From: Parvularculaceae bacterium
GTDB taxonomy: Bacteria; Pseudomonadota; Alphaproteobacteria; Caulobacterales; Parvularculaceae
Direction: 5' to 3'
Assembly: GCA_021776465.1 (NCBI GenBank)
Contig: JAJFFU010000216.1
Location: 84,518 to 148,517, forward strand
DNA length: 64,000 nucleotides
Positions 33,505 through 41,380 of the stretch are shown piece by piece. Within the stretch, counting starts at the first letter, position 1. Each line of letters opens with the position of its first letter. The notes below the pieces were generated by a model. That model was not told the DNA's origin and ran no database searches. It saw only the letters and a program-made list of their open reading frames with translations. The translations under genes were made by a program, and so were the position numbers.

Positions 33505-34479
33505 TTACTTTTTACGTGGCTCATAAGCCACTTTTTTAACCTGTTGCAGACTTTCCGCTTTCCAGTATTCTAAATCTTTGTCGTGTGATAATGCGTTCTT
33601 TAAATACGCCTCAAATTCGTCACCCCTGTAATATCTATGATTAAATTTCCATTCGTATTCAGCTAGATAGAAGGGTAGGTATTTCTTACTAATTGATTTG
33701 TAACTTCCTCTGATCCCATTCTTTACATAAGACCAAAATCCCTCAATAGTGTTAACATGGACAATGCCTCTGCTAAACTCTTTGCTGTGGGTTATTTCAA
33801 GCCTGTCAATGTATTTTTCTAGTTCTTTATATGATCTAAAACCATCGGTTACAAGTATCGAGTTCTCACTACGCGCATTTTGTTTAAGCATTGCCAATAA
33901 ATTACGCTTGGTCAACTTCTCAATTAGCTTAGTTTTAACTTTTCCTTTTCGCTGCACCATTCCTACTACTGATACCTTATTTGTACCACGCCCACGCTTT
34001 AGAGTTACCGAAGATATGTCAGGGTCGTTTGGAGCAGTAAGTTTAGATCGTTTTCTAGCCTTACCCCCAAAATAAGATTCATCCATTTCAATAATTCCAT
34101 TGAGTTTTGATTCTGGCTCTATCATCCCAACACGTATGCGCATGGCTGTATAGTAGGCAGTTTTGTACGTAAATCCCATGTTTCGCTCAATTTCCTTCGC
34201 TGCCATACCTGATTTAGCGTTTAAAACGAGTACAATCGTTGTGAACCATTTAGGTAATTCAAGCCGAGTTCCTTCAAAAATCGTATCTGTGAACACACTA
34301 AACTGCACTTTACAAGTTTTGCAGAAGTACCGTTTTTGCTGCTTATCCAGAACTCTTACCTTGTCAGAATCGCATTTAGGACACTTTACAGTTTTGCCCC
34401 AACGTATTTTTACCAGTAAATTCAAGCATTTAGCCTGTGTATTATATTTCTTTTGTATGTTAAGTAGATTTACTGCCAT
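33505..34479 (-). CDS. IS1595-family (ISXO2-like) transposase
   Basis: The 324-residue protein has an N-terminal zinc ribbon (C33-P-K-C36...C53-K-T-C56). An ISXO2-like DDE nuclease follows: E-M-D133-E-S-Y-F-G-G, V-T-D202-G-F-R-S-Y, and H241-V-N-T-I-E246-G-F-W-S-Y-V-K. That is the family's D, D, N/E signature. Full length, no frameshift. It mobilises the surrounding IS by cut-and-paste or copy transposition. Confidence 0.92.
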   Translation of the reverse strand: MAVNLLNIQKKYNTQAKCLNLLVKIRWGKTVKCPKCDSDKVRVLDKQQKRYFCKTCKVQFSVFTDTIFEGTRLELPKWFTTIVLVLNAKSGMAAKEIERNMGFTYKTAYYTAMRIRVGMIEPESKLNGIIEMDESYFGGKARKRSKLTAPNDPDISSVTLKRGRGTNKVSVVGMVQRKGKVKTKLIEKLTKRNLLAMLKQNARSENSILVTDGFRSYKELEKYIDRLEITHSKEFSRGIVHVNTIEGFWSYVKNGIRGSYKSISKKYLPFYLAEYEWKFNHRYYRGDEFEAYLKNALSHDKDLEYWKAESLQQVKKVAYEPRKK

Positions 34480-34535
34480 TCCTTTTATTTAGTGGGGTTT
34501 AAAGATTATTAAAAATAATCTTAGGGATAGGTGCG

Positions 34536-34543
34536 ATAAGTTA
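34536..34543. repeat. Right 8-bp target-site duplication ATAAGTTA
   Basis: This is an exact copy of 32973-32980 at the right IS boundary; it contains the stop codon (TTA, minus TAA) of 34541-34756. Confidence 0.85.
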
Positions 34544-34756
34544 TAATACCATTCCATCTTTAAATTTTGAACTGCGTTTTTTGCGTTTTTTTCGCCATTT
34601 AATATAAAGGATTATACCGCTAATAGGAAGGAGGTAGCGTGAAATAGGGTGCATTGTCTTTTTTATAGAATGCGGAGTGCGTAAATAAAAAATAACGTCT
34701 ATTGACACCACTAATGCCCATATGAGTAAGGTTGGGTATATAATTTCAGAATACAT
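34541..34756 (-). CDS. Two-span small membrane protein, 71 residues
   Basis: Two hydrophobic segments (about residues 7-25 and 40-53) are followed by a very basic tail (K-W-R-K-K-R-K-K-R-S-S-K). The stop codon lies inside the IS target duplication, so the protein is unchanged by the insertion. The function is unknown; it may anchor the adjacent modification enzymes. Confidence 0.58.
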   Translation of the reverse strand: MYSEIIYPTLLIWALVVSIDVIFYLRTPHSIKKTMHPISRYLLPISGIILYIKWRKKRKKRSSKFKDGMVL

Positions 34757-34757
34757 A

Positions 34758-35333
34758 TCACAGTTTTTGAAAGCAAACCATATTCGAGGTTGTGCCGATT
34801 AATTTCACCCTTTTATCATTTTTGATTAACTCCTCAGCCAAGACTCCACTACCATTTCTGAGGGTGGGCGTTTTGCTCTTCACATGATCTGCCTGTAGAT
34901 AAATCAAGCCTGATTTTTTAATCTTAGGGAAATATAACTCAAAATCACTTTTAACGTCTGAATAATGATGTGCCCCATCTATAAATATAAAATGGTAAGC
35001 ATTGTCTTCAAGTGAACCAACTACATTGCCACTATAATCGTTTAGGAAAGTGAACCTACTAAGGTGGGGCTTCACATTCTTATCTATCTTAGCCTGAGTT
35101 CCAATCAAACTTACATCAACACTGTCTGGGTTCAAAGGATCAATCCCTACAAGGCGAATACGCTTAGAAATTCCAAGAAGATATTTTGAAGTTTCGCCAT
35201 TTAAAACCCCTATTTCAATGCCAAGAATATGTTTCTTGTACTTGGCGAGAATGTCCTTAATACCGAGTGTAAAAAGTTTTTTATCACTCGCGGCAGTGTC
35301 GGGTAACTTAGTTTTTTTGTAGTGTGGTTTCAT
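34758..35333 (-). CDS. Class I SAM-dependent methyltransferase-like protein
   Basis: The 191-residue protein has a Rossmann-type methyltransferase core: motif I as G-I-E-I-G-V-L-N-G-E-T-S, an acidic end of strand 2 in L-V-G-I-D-P, and a later F-I-F-I-D-G-A-H-H-Y-S-D-V-K-S-D-F-E. The latter is the typical D-G-x-H signature of the Methyltransf_24/cephalosporin-hydroxylase-like group, often found in polysaccharide loci. Sugar or glycan O-methylation is the likely role. It overlaps the next gene by 4 nt. Confidence 0.72.
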   Translation of the reverse strand: MKPHYKKTKLPDTAASDKKLFTLGIKDILAKYKKHILGIEIGVLNGETSKYLLGISKRIRLVGIDPLNPDSVDVSLIGTQAKIDKNVKPHLSRFTFLNDYSGNVVGSLEDNAYHFIFIDGAHHYSDVKSDFELYFPKIKKSGLIYLQADHVKSKTPTLRNGSGVLAEELIKNDKRVKLIGTTSNMVCFQKL

Positions 35334-35839
35334 GATTCGTCTGTTGGTAATGATTCGTAATCCTTATGGAAGACTCTAAAAATTAGGGTAGTCTCAGGTA
35401 GTATTGGGATGGCAATACCTGTATATGGGTCTAATATTAATTGATAAGGTATGCGTAACTTGGTTTGAGGTTCGGAATCTTTCTTTAGGAAACTCTGGGT
35501 AATTATTGGTATTTGATAACCCAGTCCACTAGGGTATTTCAGCCCGACTTGTATTATCTCAGAAAGCTGAGAGGGATTAATACATTGTAACTCCAATAAA
35601 ACAGTCTCGAATTTATTACGCGATAACCAGTTAAGTATTTGCTGATAGCGAACGTTGGGACGTTGGGACGCTATCTCGATACCTTCATCTGAGCCGAAAT
35701 TTGGCTCATGTAAATGCCTGTCAGGAAAAAATAAAGCAGCCATCTTTGTTTTTGAACTACTATTAGTAATAGTTAGTTCAATTTTATCACCCATTGCCCG
35801 ATGTTCATGATTTTTATCGAGAGAATTTAATTCATTCAT
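35330..35839 (-). CDS. Capsid-domain paralogue, 169 residues
   Basis: The beta core follows that of 27790-28557 in order: L-T-I-T-N-S-S, P-N-F-G-S-D-E-G-I, P-N-V-R-Y-Q-Q-I-L, then I-P-I-I-T-Q-S-F, I-P-Y-Q-L-I-L-D and T-T-L-I-F-R-V-F. The acidic and basic arms of the probable major capsid protein are absent. This suggests a minor capsid or vertex protein made from one jelly-roll-like domain, lying among modification genes. The start and stop are coupled to neighbours. Confidence 0.62.
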   Translation of the reverse strand: MNELNSLDKNHEHRAMGDKIELTITNSSSKTKMAALFFPDRHLHEPNFGSDEGIEIASQRPNVRYQQILNWLSRNKFETVLLELQCINPSQLSEIIQVGLKYPSGLGYQIPIITQSFLKKDSEPQTKLRIPYQLILDPYTGIAIPILPETTLIFRVFHKDYESLPTDES

Positions 35840-36444
35840 TATTTTTTTGTTGTAGGCGTGATGTAAATAATTCCTCTTTTTGCGCCAACAGCTTCACTGT
35901 TGTAATGATGGTGATAGCCTTCGGCTCCATAAATTGCGTCAAACTCAGGTTTAAGCCATTGGAAATTAAATGGCTGATCTCCGATCATGTCATACCCCAG
36001 CTCTGGATGGTTGGGGACTTGAAAGTCATGTATCGCTATCACAGGTTTAATCCTCGCCACTTTGATGGCTTTAAGCTCTTGTTTTAAAGGGCAATGTGCG
36101 CCCCAGTGAGCGTCAAGGAAAATAAAAGTGGTGTCACCTACCGCGTTGGCTGCAAATATTTTAGATAGTTCAACTGGGCTATCCCCAAGATGGGTGGTGA
36201 CATTTTCAAGAGCACCAATTCTATTAATATCCGCAACATGTAAATAGCTGGAATTGATCTCAATCGTATGGACGTTCTCATAGTGCTCAGCTAAAAAGGC
36301 AGTAGTGTAGCCGAGACAGGTACCCGTCTCGATGCAGTTTTTGAGATTAAAGGCATCTTTTAGGCGGATGAATTCCTTTTGAGCGAAGGTGTCTTGATTC
36401 AGAGCACCCTGTTGGTTTTGCATTAATACTGGTTCTTCTATCAT
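35839..36444 (-). CDS. SAM-dependent methyltransferase-like protein, 201 residues
   Basis: The methyltransferase core is visible: C-I-E-T-G-T-C-L-G-Y-T-T (motif I), V-H-T-I-E-I-N (acidic residue binding the ribose), H-L-G-D-S-P-V-E-L and F-I-F-L-D-A-H-W-G-A-H. The D-A-H-W-x-x-H-C-P-L form recalls methyltransferases of polysaccharide clusters. It is one of four methyltransferase-like genes in this cassette. Substrate unknown. Confidence 0.72.
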   Translation of the reverse strand: MIEEPVLMQNQQGALNQDTFAQKEFIRLKDAFNLKNCIETGTCLGYTTAFLAEHYENVHTIEINSSYLHVADINRIGALENVTTHLGDSPVELSKIFAANAVGDTTFIFLDAHWGAHCPLKQELKAIKVARIKPVIAIHDFQVPNHPELGYDMIGDQPFNFQWLKPEFDAIYGAEGYHHHYNSEAVGAKRGIIYITPTTKK

Positions 36445-36468
36445 TGGTGATTGAATTTAGTCAGTTGT

Positions 36469-37113
36469 TTAAAATTCATAATTAAATCGTTTCAAGTCTT
36501 TGGCGAAATACTTCTCTACCATTTCGCGAGATTTATCGGTGTAATACTGTCTGTAGTCGTTCTCTCTGATTTGACTCTTGTCCAACACAGGGATTACCTG
36601 CGAGGGAAGGCCGAGCTTCTCGAATATAATTTTCTGATCCTTATCGATGTCCTCAAGTTTACCAATAAAATCAACTATCTCATCACCGTTGGTGTCTGTG
36701 ATCCAGTCCATAAGGGTTACAACCTTATTGCTTCCAAAGGGACGGCCAATAGGAGCGACCTTAAAATGTTGAATCCGTAAGTTCATGTAGTAAGGAATGA
36801 ACTCCTCCATGGTCATATTTCTACGCTCAATTTCTATGTGCATGAAATGATTCTTATGCTTTTTAGCGTAGAAGTAAGTCGATACTAAAAAATCAAATGG
36901 GTTTCTTATGATTGTAAACTTGTAATATGAGTCGTATTTCTTCAATGAAAGGTTCTTTTCAAAATGGAAGCGCATATCTCGTGGCAGAGAATGTACGCCT
37001 TGTAACTCCTCACTGCCATTTATTTCTTCATTCAGGACCTTTCTAAGACTCTTGCCGCCACATTTATACAGGTGGAAGAATATAAACTTCTTTTTATGAT
37101 TCACTAACGCCAT
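36469..37113 (-). CDS. Sulfotransferase family protein (Sulfotransfer_2-like)
   Basis: Start chosen at ATG 37113, just after the upstream stop; the frame extends further upstream only by overlapping that gene. It shows both PAPS-binding blocks: F-F-H-L-Y-K-C-G-G-K-S-L (5'-phosphosulfate loop, cf. H-I-P-K-x-G-G-T-S) and F-T-I-I-R-N-P-F-D-F-L-V-S-T-Y (3'-phosphate loop). The family transfers sulfate from PAPS to carbohydrates or proteins. With the neighbouring glycosyltransferases it implies a sulfated glycan. Confidence 0.8.
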   Translation of the reverse strand: MALVNHKKKFIFFHLYKCGGKSLRKVLNEEINGSEELQGVHSLPRDMRFHFEKNLSLKKYDSYYKFTIIRNPFDFLVSTYFYAKKHKNHFMHIEIERRNMTMEEFIPYYMNLRIQHFKVAPIGRPFGSNKVVTLMDWITDTNGDEIVDFIGKLEDIDKDQKIIFEKLGLPSQVIPVLDKSQIRENDYRQYYTDKSREMVEKYFAKDLKRFNYEF

Positions 37114-37124
37114 AATCTCTCTTC

Positions 37125-37820
37125 TTAAACTAAGTTTAGTTTCTCTCTCGGGACGTATTCTTCCCATGCTCTATTTGGTGAATGTGCGTGATACTGCATC
37201 GGGGTGTACTTTACTCCAAAATCTTTAGAACCCCCAACTAGTTCATCACTCAAAAAATACATATTAGTGGTGGCAACCTCATGAATCAAAGAATATCCAT
37301 GGTGGTGGCCTAAAAGCTTGAACGCCTCAAAGCTGCCACCGTAATAATCATTTTCTTCCCAAACTTTTTTAGCATCATACTTCATTACTTTGTTCACCCC
37401 CACTGGAATGCATCCATTAAACTCGTTGACGATTAATCTTGGACGGTAGCCACCAAGTAAAATACCTTCCAGTACATGAACATCATTACCATCGATGTCT
37501 ATCGATAAAAAATCGAAAACCTTTGGAACGTCGTATTTCTCAAATAATGCGCAGATATTCTCAGAGGTGATAAACTCCTGTTTAATGTCGGACTCAGGAT
37601 CGGGGGCGCCATCCATTCTCAATCCAGTCCAACCTCTTTCCAATAAATACTTACTATTTGACATTGATGCTCCCAATCCACCAGCTCCAAAATCAACTAA
37701 AAACCGATTAGTGACTCCAATGTTCTTGAATATGTAATCGTACAGTGGTTCCTCCCCAAATTGAGAATACACCTTCTTTAGAGGAATATTAGGTAATTGT
37801 CTGATCCATGAATTATCCAT
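37125..37820 (-). CDS. FkbM/Methyltransf-like protein, 231 residues
   Basis: The core motifs are F-L-V-D-F-G-A-G-G-L-G-A-S (motif I) and F-D-F-L-S-I-D-I-D-G-N-D (catalytic-side D-x-D-G), with V-N-E-F-N later. The S-I-D-I-D-G pattern is seen in methyltransferase-like proteins of O-antigen clusters. An AAACTAAGTTT motif spans its stop codon and serves as the leader of the downstream sulfotransferase. Confidence 0.7.
   Translation of the reverse strand: MDNSWIRQLPNIPLKKVYSQFGEEPLYDYIFKNIGVTNRFLVDFGAGGLGASMSNSKYLLERGWTGLRMDGAPDPESDIKQEFITSENICALFEKYDVPKVFDFLSIDIDGNDVHVLEGILLGGYRPRLIVNEFNGCIPVGVNKVMKYDAKKVWEENDYYGGSFEAFKLLGHHHGYSLIHEVATTNMYFLSDELVGGSKDFGVKYTPMQYHAHSPNRAWEEYVPREKLNLV
37127..37137. 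promoter_or_regulatory. AAACTWAGTTT palindrome, copy 3
   Basis: This copy lies 14 nt upstream of the sulfotransferase ATG (37113) and overlaps the end of the preceding coding sequence. Confidence 0.5.
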
Positions 37821-37821
37821 T

Positions 37822-38460
37822 CTATCTTATTTTTTTAACCAAAATATCGGCGTTCGTCTTAACGACTACTTCCCAGTCGCTCCCAAGTAATTTCAAAATA
37901 TCCGACAACCCCTTCTGCCCAGCATAAAGTTCAATATCTGAATATTCCAACAACATCATGCCGATCGTGGGCAACATTTTTAGAGCACCTTCAATCATGT
38001 CGTATTCACACCCCTGAATATCGGACCAAATAAAGTCTATATGATCTACTCCGTTGTCCTTGCAGAACTGGTCAATAGTGTAAGTCTTAACAGTCTCTTC
38101 CCCTTTAAAATCAATCCATTTAAAACGGTCTACAACTTCTTTTGGCTTTCTAATAGAATTAGCGCCCGTCATCTGATTCCCACTACGTTCATGAATTCCA
38201 TCCGACAAGTATAGGGTCGTTTCTCCTATCTGATTGCTGATCGCGCCATGTATGATATTTACATCCAAATTATATCTTTGAACTTGCTCGTTTATTTTCT
38301 TGATGTTACGACTGTCTGGTTCAAACCCATAATATGCAGGTGAAGATTTACATGAATTGATAATTCTGATCGTATCTTCAGCCCAATGCATGCCTAGTTC
38401 AAAGACTATTGGATCGTCAATCTGTTGTAAATATGCGTATATATGTTTATAGATATTCAT
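37822..38460 (-). CDS. FkbM family methyltransferase
   Basis: The ATG at 38460 overlaps the previous stop (ATGA), giving 212 residues. Motifs: V-F-E-L-G-M-H-W-A-E-D-T (motif I), Y-G-F-E-P-D (ribose-binding acidic residue), G-A-I-S-N-Q-I-G-E-T-T-L (typical FkbM 'AIS...G...L'), and D-F-I-W-S-D-I-Q-G-C-E-Y-D-M-I-E-G-A (FkbM 'K.D.QG.E..vl.Ga'). This is the clearest methyltransferase of the cassette; O-methylation of sugars is its usual role. Confidence 0.85.
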   Translation of the reverse strand: MNIYKHIYAYLQQIDDPIVFELGMHWAEDTIRIINSCKSSPAYYGFEPDSRNIKKINEQVQRYNLDVNIIHGAISNQIGETTLYLSDGIHERSGNQMTGANSIRKPKEVVDRFKWIDFKGEETVKTYTIDQFCKDNGVDHIDFIWSDIQGCEYDMIEGALKMLPTIGMMLLEYSDIELYAGQKGLSDILKLLGSDWEVVVKTNADILVKKIR

Positions 38461-39404
38461 AAATCGATTAATGTTTTTAACTCCTTCATTCGGCAATCCC
38501 ATGTGCAGTACTCACGGACAAATTTACACCCATTCATTCTAATTTGCTCACGTGCATACGGGTTGCTTTGAAAGTATTTTATTTTATCAGTAAGTTCCTC
38601 AATCGTCGACCATGTGCTAATATGATGATCCACGTCAAAATCTATGTCGACATTCTTGAATTTATGCGTTAAGCAAAATCCCCCTGCACCCATTAACCTG
38701 AACATCCTATCACTAGAATATCTGCCGTAATCAAAATGAGAGAGATTGATCGCAATATCTGAACTTCTATAAGCGGTGGCCTCTTCTTGCAAATTCAGAA
38801 ACCTGCTCGTAGGATCAACCTTATTCCAATTACTACCGAAAGCCGTGAAATTGTTAGCAAACGCCTGTTTTAATCTTATCACCATTTCATATCGGAGATT
38901 AGAGAGCGGGAAAGACTGGTTGGCGCCTAAATAATTTGAGCCCATGAAAACAACAGATGGAGTTGGGACTCTTCGACCAGTTGGCGTAAATATATTTGGG
39001 TCAAACCCCACCTGTAAAAAATCAGCGGGAATATTGGCCTTTTTCATTTGCTCCACATCGAACATATTACTAAAAAGAGATAGGGTAATTACTTTTCCCA
39101 ACTCCTTATACCATTCAGGAAGTGGATACCGAACATCTCCTGTCCAGTTCAAGGTAATGCTTGTTTTGGTCATTTGTCTTGCAGTTGCCAGAGTGAGAAT
39201 CTCAGGGGCTTGTATCTGCATAAAAACCACATCAGGCTTGAATTGACTGTGAATTTTTAAAATGTCTGAATTAATTTTCTGAGGATCATTTTGATAAGGA
39301 AGCCAATTGTAGTGACAAGTCTCAAACTCTTTTTCAAACGATCGCCAAAGACCAACGTTATGATTGCCAAGTGCAAAGTGTAATAATTTTGGTTTAGGCT
39401 TCAT
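38457..39404 (-). CDS. GT-B glycosyltransferase (CgeB-like)
   Basis: The 315-residue protein has the two-domain GT-B plan of CgeB/DUF3880-type transferases: K-P-D-V-V-F-M-Q-I-Q and L-N-W-T-G-D-V-R-Y in the N-terminal half. In the C-terminal half are V-V-F-M-G-S-N-Y, A-Y-R-S-S-D-I-A-I-N-L-S, S-D-R-M-F-R-L-M-G-A-G-G-F-C-L-T and a terminal H-I-S-T-W-S-T-I-E-E-L. It probably builds the viral glycan with the other transferases. It overlaps neighbours on both sides. Confidence 0.82.
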   Translation of the reverse strand: MKPKPKLLHFALGNHNVGLWRSFEKEFETCHYNWLPYQNDPQKINSDILKIHSQFKPDVVFMQIQAPEILTLATARQMTKTSITLNWTGDVRYPLPEWYKELGKVITLSLFSNMFDVEQMKKANIPADFLQVGFDPNIFTPTGRRVPTPSVVFMGSNYLGANQSFPLSNLRYEMVIRLKQAFANNFTAFGSNWNKVDPTSRFLNLQEEATAYRSSDIAINLSHFDYGRYSSDRMFRLMGAGGFCLTHKFKNVDIDFDVDHHISTWSTIEELTDKIKYFQSNPYAREQIRMNGCKFVREYCTWDCRMKELKTLIDL

Positions 39405-40095
39405 TGAGAGATGTTGGTTGTATTTGTAAATAAGGTGGCTTGATCCTATCTATAGTTTTGCCATGGATGTAATTACGAACCCCCGACAAATGTAAATGAT
39501 AAACTACCACATCCCTACTGGGATTAATAACTTTAAAATATGATGAGAGTAAATGAGCAATTTTATTATCGCAGCCAGCTTTTCCAAGGGTGAAATCCGC
39601 TTCTTTAATATGAGGGAATACGCCTTTTATAATCCAGCAGTCCTGACTGTCTGGTCGATTAAAAAACTTAAATGTCTTCTGGACAACATTCTTAACGTCC
39701 CACCTACAGAGAGCTAGACAATACCGCTGGTTCCAATGCCACCCCTTGAGGGTCTTGAGCGATTCAATTTTAATGTAAATATCAGTATTGGCAATAATAC
39801 TTAGTTGGTCACAACCATCCTTCTTATTAAAGAATCTATGGTTTCTGGTGATCTCAAAATAATCATTAAAGGTGGGTTGGTGAGCGAAATGGATTAGTTT
39901 GATCTTTGGCTTTCTACTTAAAACGCTGGGATTCGTATATAATATTTCAAAGTCTTTAACAAGTGCAGGAGCGATAAGAATAAATATTCGATCGATTTCG
40001 TCATTTAGGATATTACGAGCCACGCAAATGTTATTCTCCTGATGTCGAGAAGGGTTCTTATCAACATAGTAGTTTATATAGAGATTGGCTTTCAC
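39394..40095 (-). CDS. Putative glycosyltransferase, 233 residues
   Basis: The fold looks like a GT-A enzyme: Y-I-N-Y-Y-V near the start, R-I-F-I-L-I-A-P, then S-I-I-A-N-T-D-I-Y-I (an N-T-D-I-Y variant of the D-x-D region). Further on are R-Y-C-L-A-L-C-R-W-D and a D-C-W-I-I-K-G-V-F segment. Similar 'ANsDIyf ... ALsRW ... DaWif.G' patterns occur in bacterial and viral glycosyltransferase-like proteins. Moderately sure of the class, not of the substrate. Confidence 0.6.
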   Translation of the reverse strand: MKANLYINYYVDKNPSRHQENNICVARNILNDEIDRIFILIAPALVKDFEILYTNPSVLSRKPKIKLIHFAHQPTFNDYFEITRNHRFFNKKDGCDQLSIIANTDIYIKIESLKTLKGWHWNQRYCLALCRWDVKNVVQKTFKFFNRPDSQDCWIIKGVFPHIKEADFTLGKAGCDNKIAHLLSSYFKVINPSRDVVVYHLHLSGVRNYIHGKTIDRIKPPYLQIQPTSLNEA

Positions 40096-40757
40096 TGTCT
40101 AGAATTCTCAATAATGTGTAAGTCCTCACGCCAAGACCATGAGTTAGAAATCAATAAATCGTCGGGGGCCCCATATCCAAATCTTGGATGGAGATACAGG
40201 TGTACAGGAGGGTGGTCGATCACCTTGAGGGCATCATCTTTAGATGCACGCAAACTTAATTCATCTAAACAAAAGTTAGCATTTAACAAAGGGTTATAAA
40301 CATATGTATAATGATCGTAAAAATGACGCCCCACTACAGGGATATAATGGTGTTTATTATTGATGTGATTAGCAGATGGTAAAAGGGTGACTCGTCTCTT
40401 TGAACAACTTCGCTTAATTATCGTGTCGAATCTATCACGAGTGATCGGGGTAAAATCAGTAATATGCAATAACAAGTCCCAATCTTTTACCCTGTCGATA
40501 TCCCTATTGATAGAGTCCACTTTATCAGTGTGATCCCCAAAATATAGAGAAATCGGAAATCTTTTCAAGAGATACTTAAGGCGTAGGAGCGTAACCTTAT
40601 TATAGATCATGGTGTCGTCCTTATCAATAGAAATTAACAGACGGATGTGCTCGTGATCCTTAGCATGATTAAAAACCGAGGTGATTATCTTAAAGAGGCT
40701 TTCTGGTCTAGATCGACAAGCATACTTTATAAGGAGGTTTTGGTTTTTGGATTCCAT
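40092..40757 (-). CDS. GT2-like protein, paralogue with degenerate metal site
   Basis: The opening K-Y-A-C-R-S-R-P-E-S-L-F and L-L-I-S-I-D-K-D-D-T-M-I-Y-N match 43685-44371 (K-F-A-T-R-E-R-P-K-K-F-F; I-T-A-D-K-N-D-P-S-M-Y-N), as do S-I-N-R-D-I and D-L-L-L-H-I. Where the paralogue has H-F-S-D-D-M, this one has H-I-T-D-F-T, so the second aspartate of the metal site is missing. It may be a transferase with altered metal use or a non-catalytic partner. Confidence 0.65.
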   Translation of the reverse strand: MESKNQNLLIKYACRSRPESLFKIITSVFNHAKDHEHIRLLISIDKDDTMIYNKVTLLRLKYLLKRFPISLYFGDHTDKVDSINRDIDRVKDWDLLLHITDFTPITRDRFDTIIKRSCSKRRVTLLPSANHINNKHHYIPVVGRHFYDHYTYVYNPLLNANFCLDELSLRASKDDALKVIDHPPVHLYLHPRFGYGAPDDLLISNSWSWREDLHIIENSRQ

Positions 40758-40758
40758 T

Positions 40759-41376
40759 TTATAATCCCCCCCTAATTATGCGCTGTAAGTCAGCATTGAA
40801 TATGTTCATGCGCTGCTCATAAAGCCCTTGCGTTTCTGGCTTTAAATACCTCTGCCAATGTACCGAGTCTGGACTGATGTGATAGGGTTGAATTTTTGTT
40901 TTTTCATCCTGATCATCTTCCAACTTTTCAGAAATAGCTCTCACATTATCCTTGGAACATAACTCGATAACTTCATCTATATTGACTCGGGAATTACCTA
41001 AATATTCTTCAATGGTCTCAACTACCGAGACTGGGGATTCTGAAAACTGCCGATAATCCAACCAAAGGCCGTGCTCATTCTTATTGAATTGATATGAATA
41101 CTTCAAATGCTTTTCATAGTAATCAATAAATGAATTGATCGTATTCATATGAAGATAGCCACGGAACTGTTTTCCCTTTTTTAAAACCGTTAGCCGCTTA
41201 TGGCTCACTAAGGTCTGTTTGAAATCTCTGAATGTGTTTACAAATGGTTTGCCAGCGTACTCTTGCTTAAACTCATGTGTCTTTATAACCTTGTGGTACG
41301 GGTACATCAAACGTAACATGTTGTAGATCAATGTGCTGCCGCTTCTTGGTACTCCATATTGAATTATTTCAGACAT
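40759..41376 (-). CDS. Second sulfotransferase-like P-loop protein
   Basis: The ATG at 41376 lies 4 nt after the upstream stop; a start further up would overlap that gene. The N-terminus has Y-G-V-P-R-S-G-S-T-L-I-Y-N-M-L, the 5'-phosphosulfate loop of sulfotransferases, then F-V-N-T-F-R-D-F-K-Q-T-L-V-S-H (3'-phosphate loop with R and S). The C-terminal helix pair fits the family. A second, distinct sulfotransferase in the cassette suggests more than one sulfation site or substrate. Confidence 0.78.
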   Translation of the reverse strand: MSEIIQYGVPRSGSTLIYNMLRLMYPYHKVIKTHEFKQEYAGKPFVNTFRDFKQTLVSHKRLTVLKKGKQFRGYLHMNTINSFIDYYEKHLKYSYQFNKNEHGLWLDYRQFSESPVSVVETIEEYLGNSRVNIDEVIELCSKDNVRAISEKLEDDQDEKTKIQPYHISPDSVHWQRYLKPETQGLYEQRMNIFNADLQRIIRGGL

Positions 41377-41380
41377 TCCT

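Larger units (their letters stand above)
32981..34535 (-). mobile_element. Complete IS1595-family insertion sequence with passenger ORFs
   Basis: The 1555-bp element is bounded by 19-bp imperfect inverted repeats (17/19 matches): CGCACATATCCCTATGATT at 32981-32999 and, on the minus strand, CGCACCTATCCCTAAGATT at 34535-34517. Exact 8-bp target duplications ATAAGTTA flank it (32973-32980, 34536-34543). It carries an ISXO2-like transposase and two small passenger ORFs. It inserted at the stop codon of 34541-34756, which survives because TTA lies within the duplication. Intact ends and transposase indicate a recent, possibly active insertion. Confidence 0.88.

Noticed and set aside
34502-34522. 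Perfect inverted repeat AAGATTATT/AATAATCTT as a terminator
   Set aside because: It overlaps the right terminal repeat of the IS and has no T run. It is better explained as part of the transposon end.
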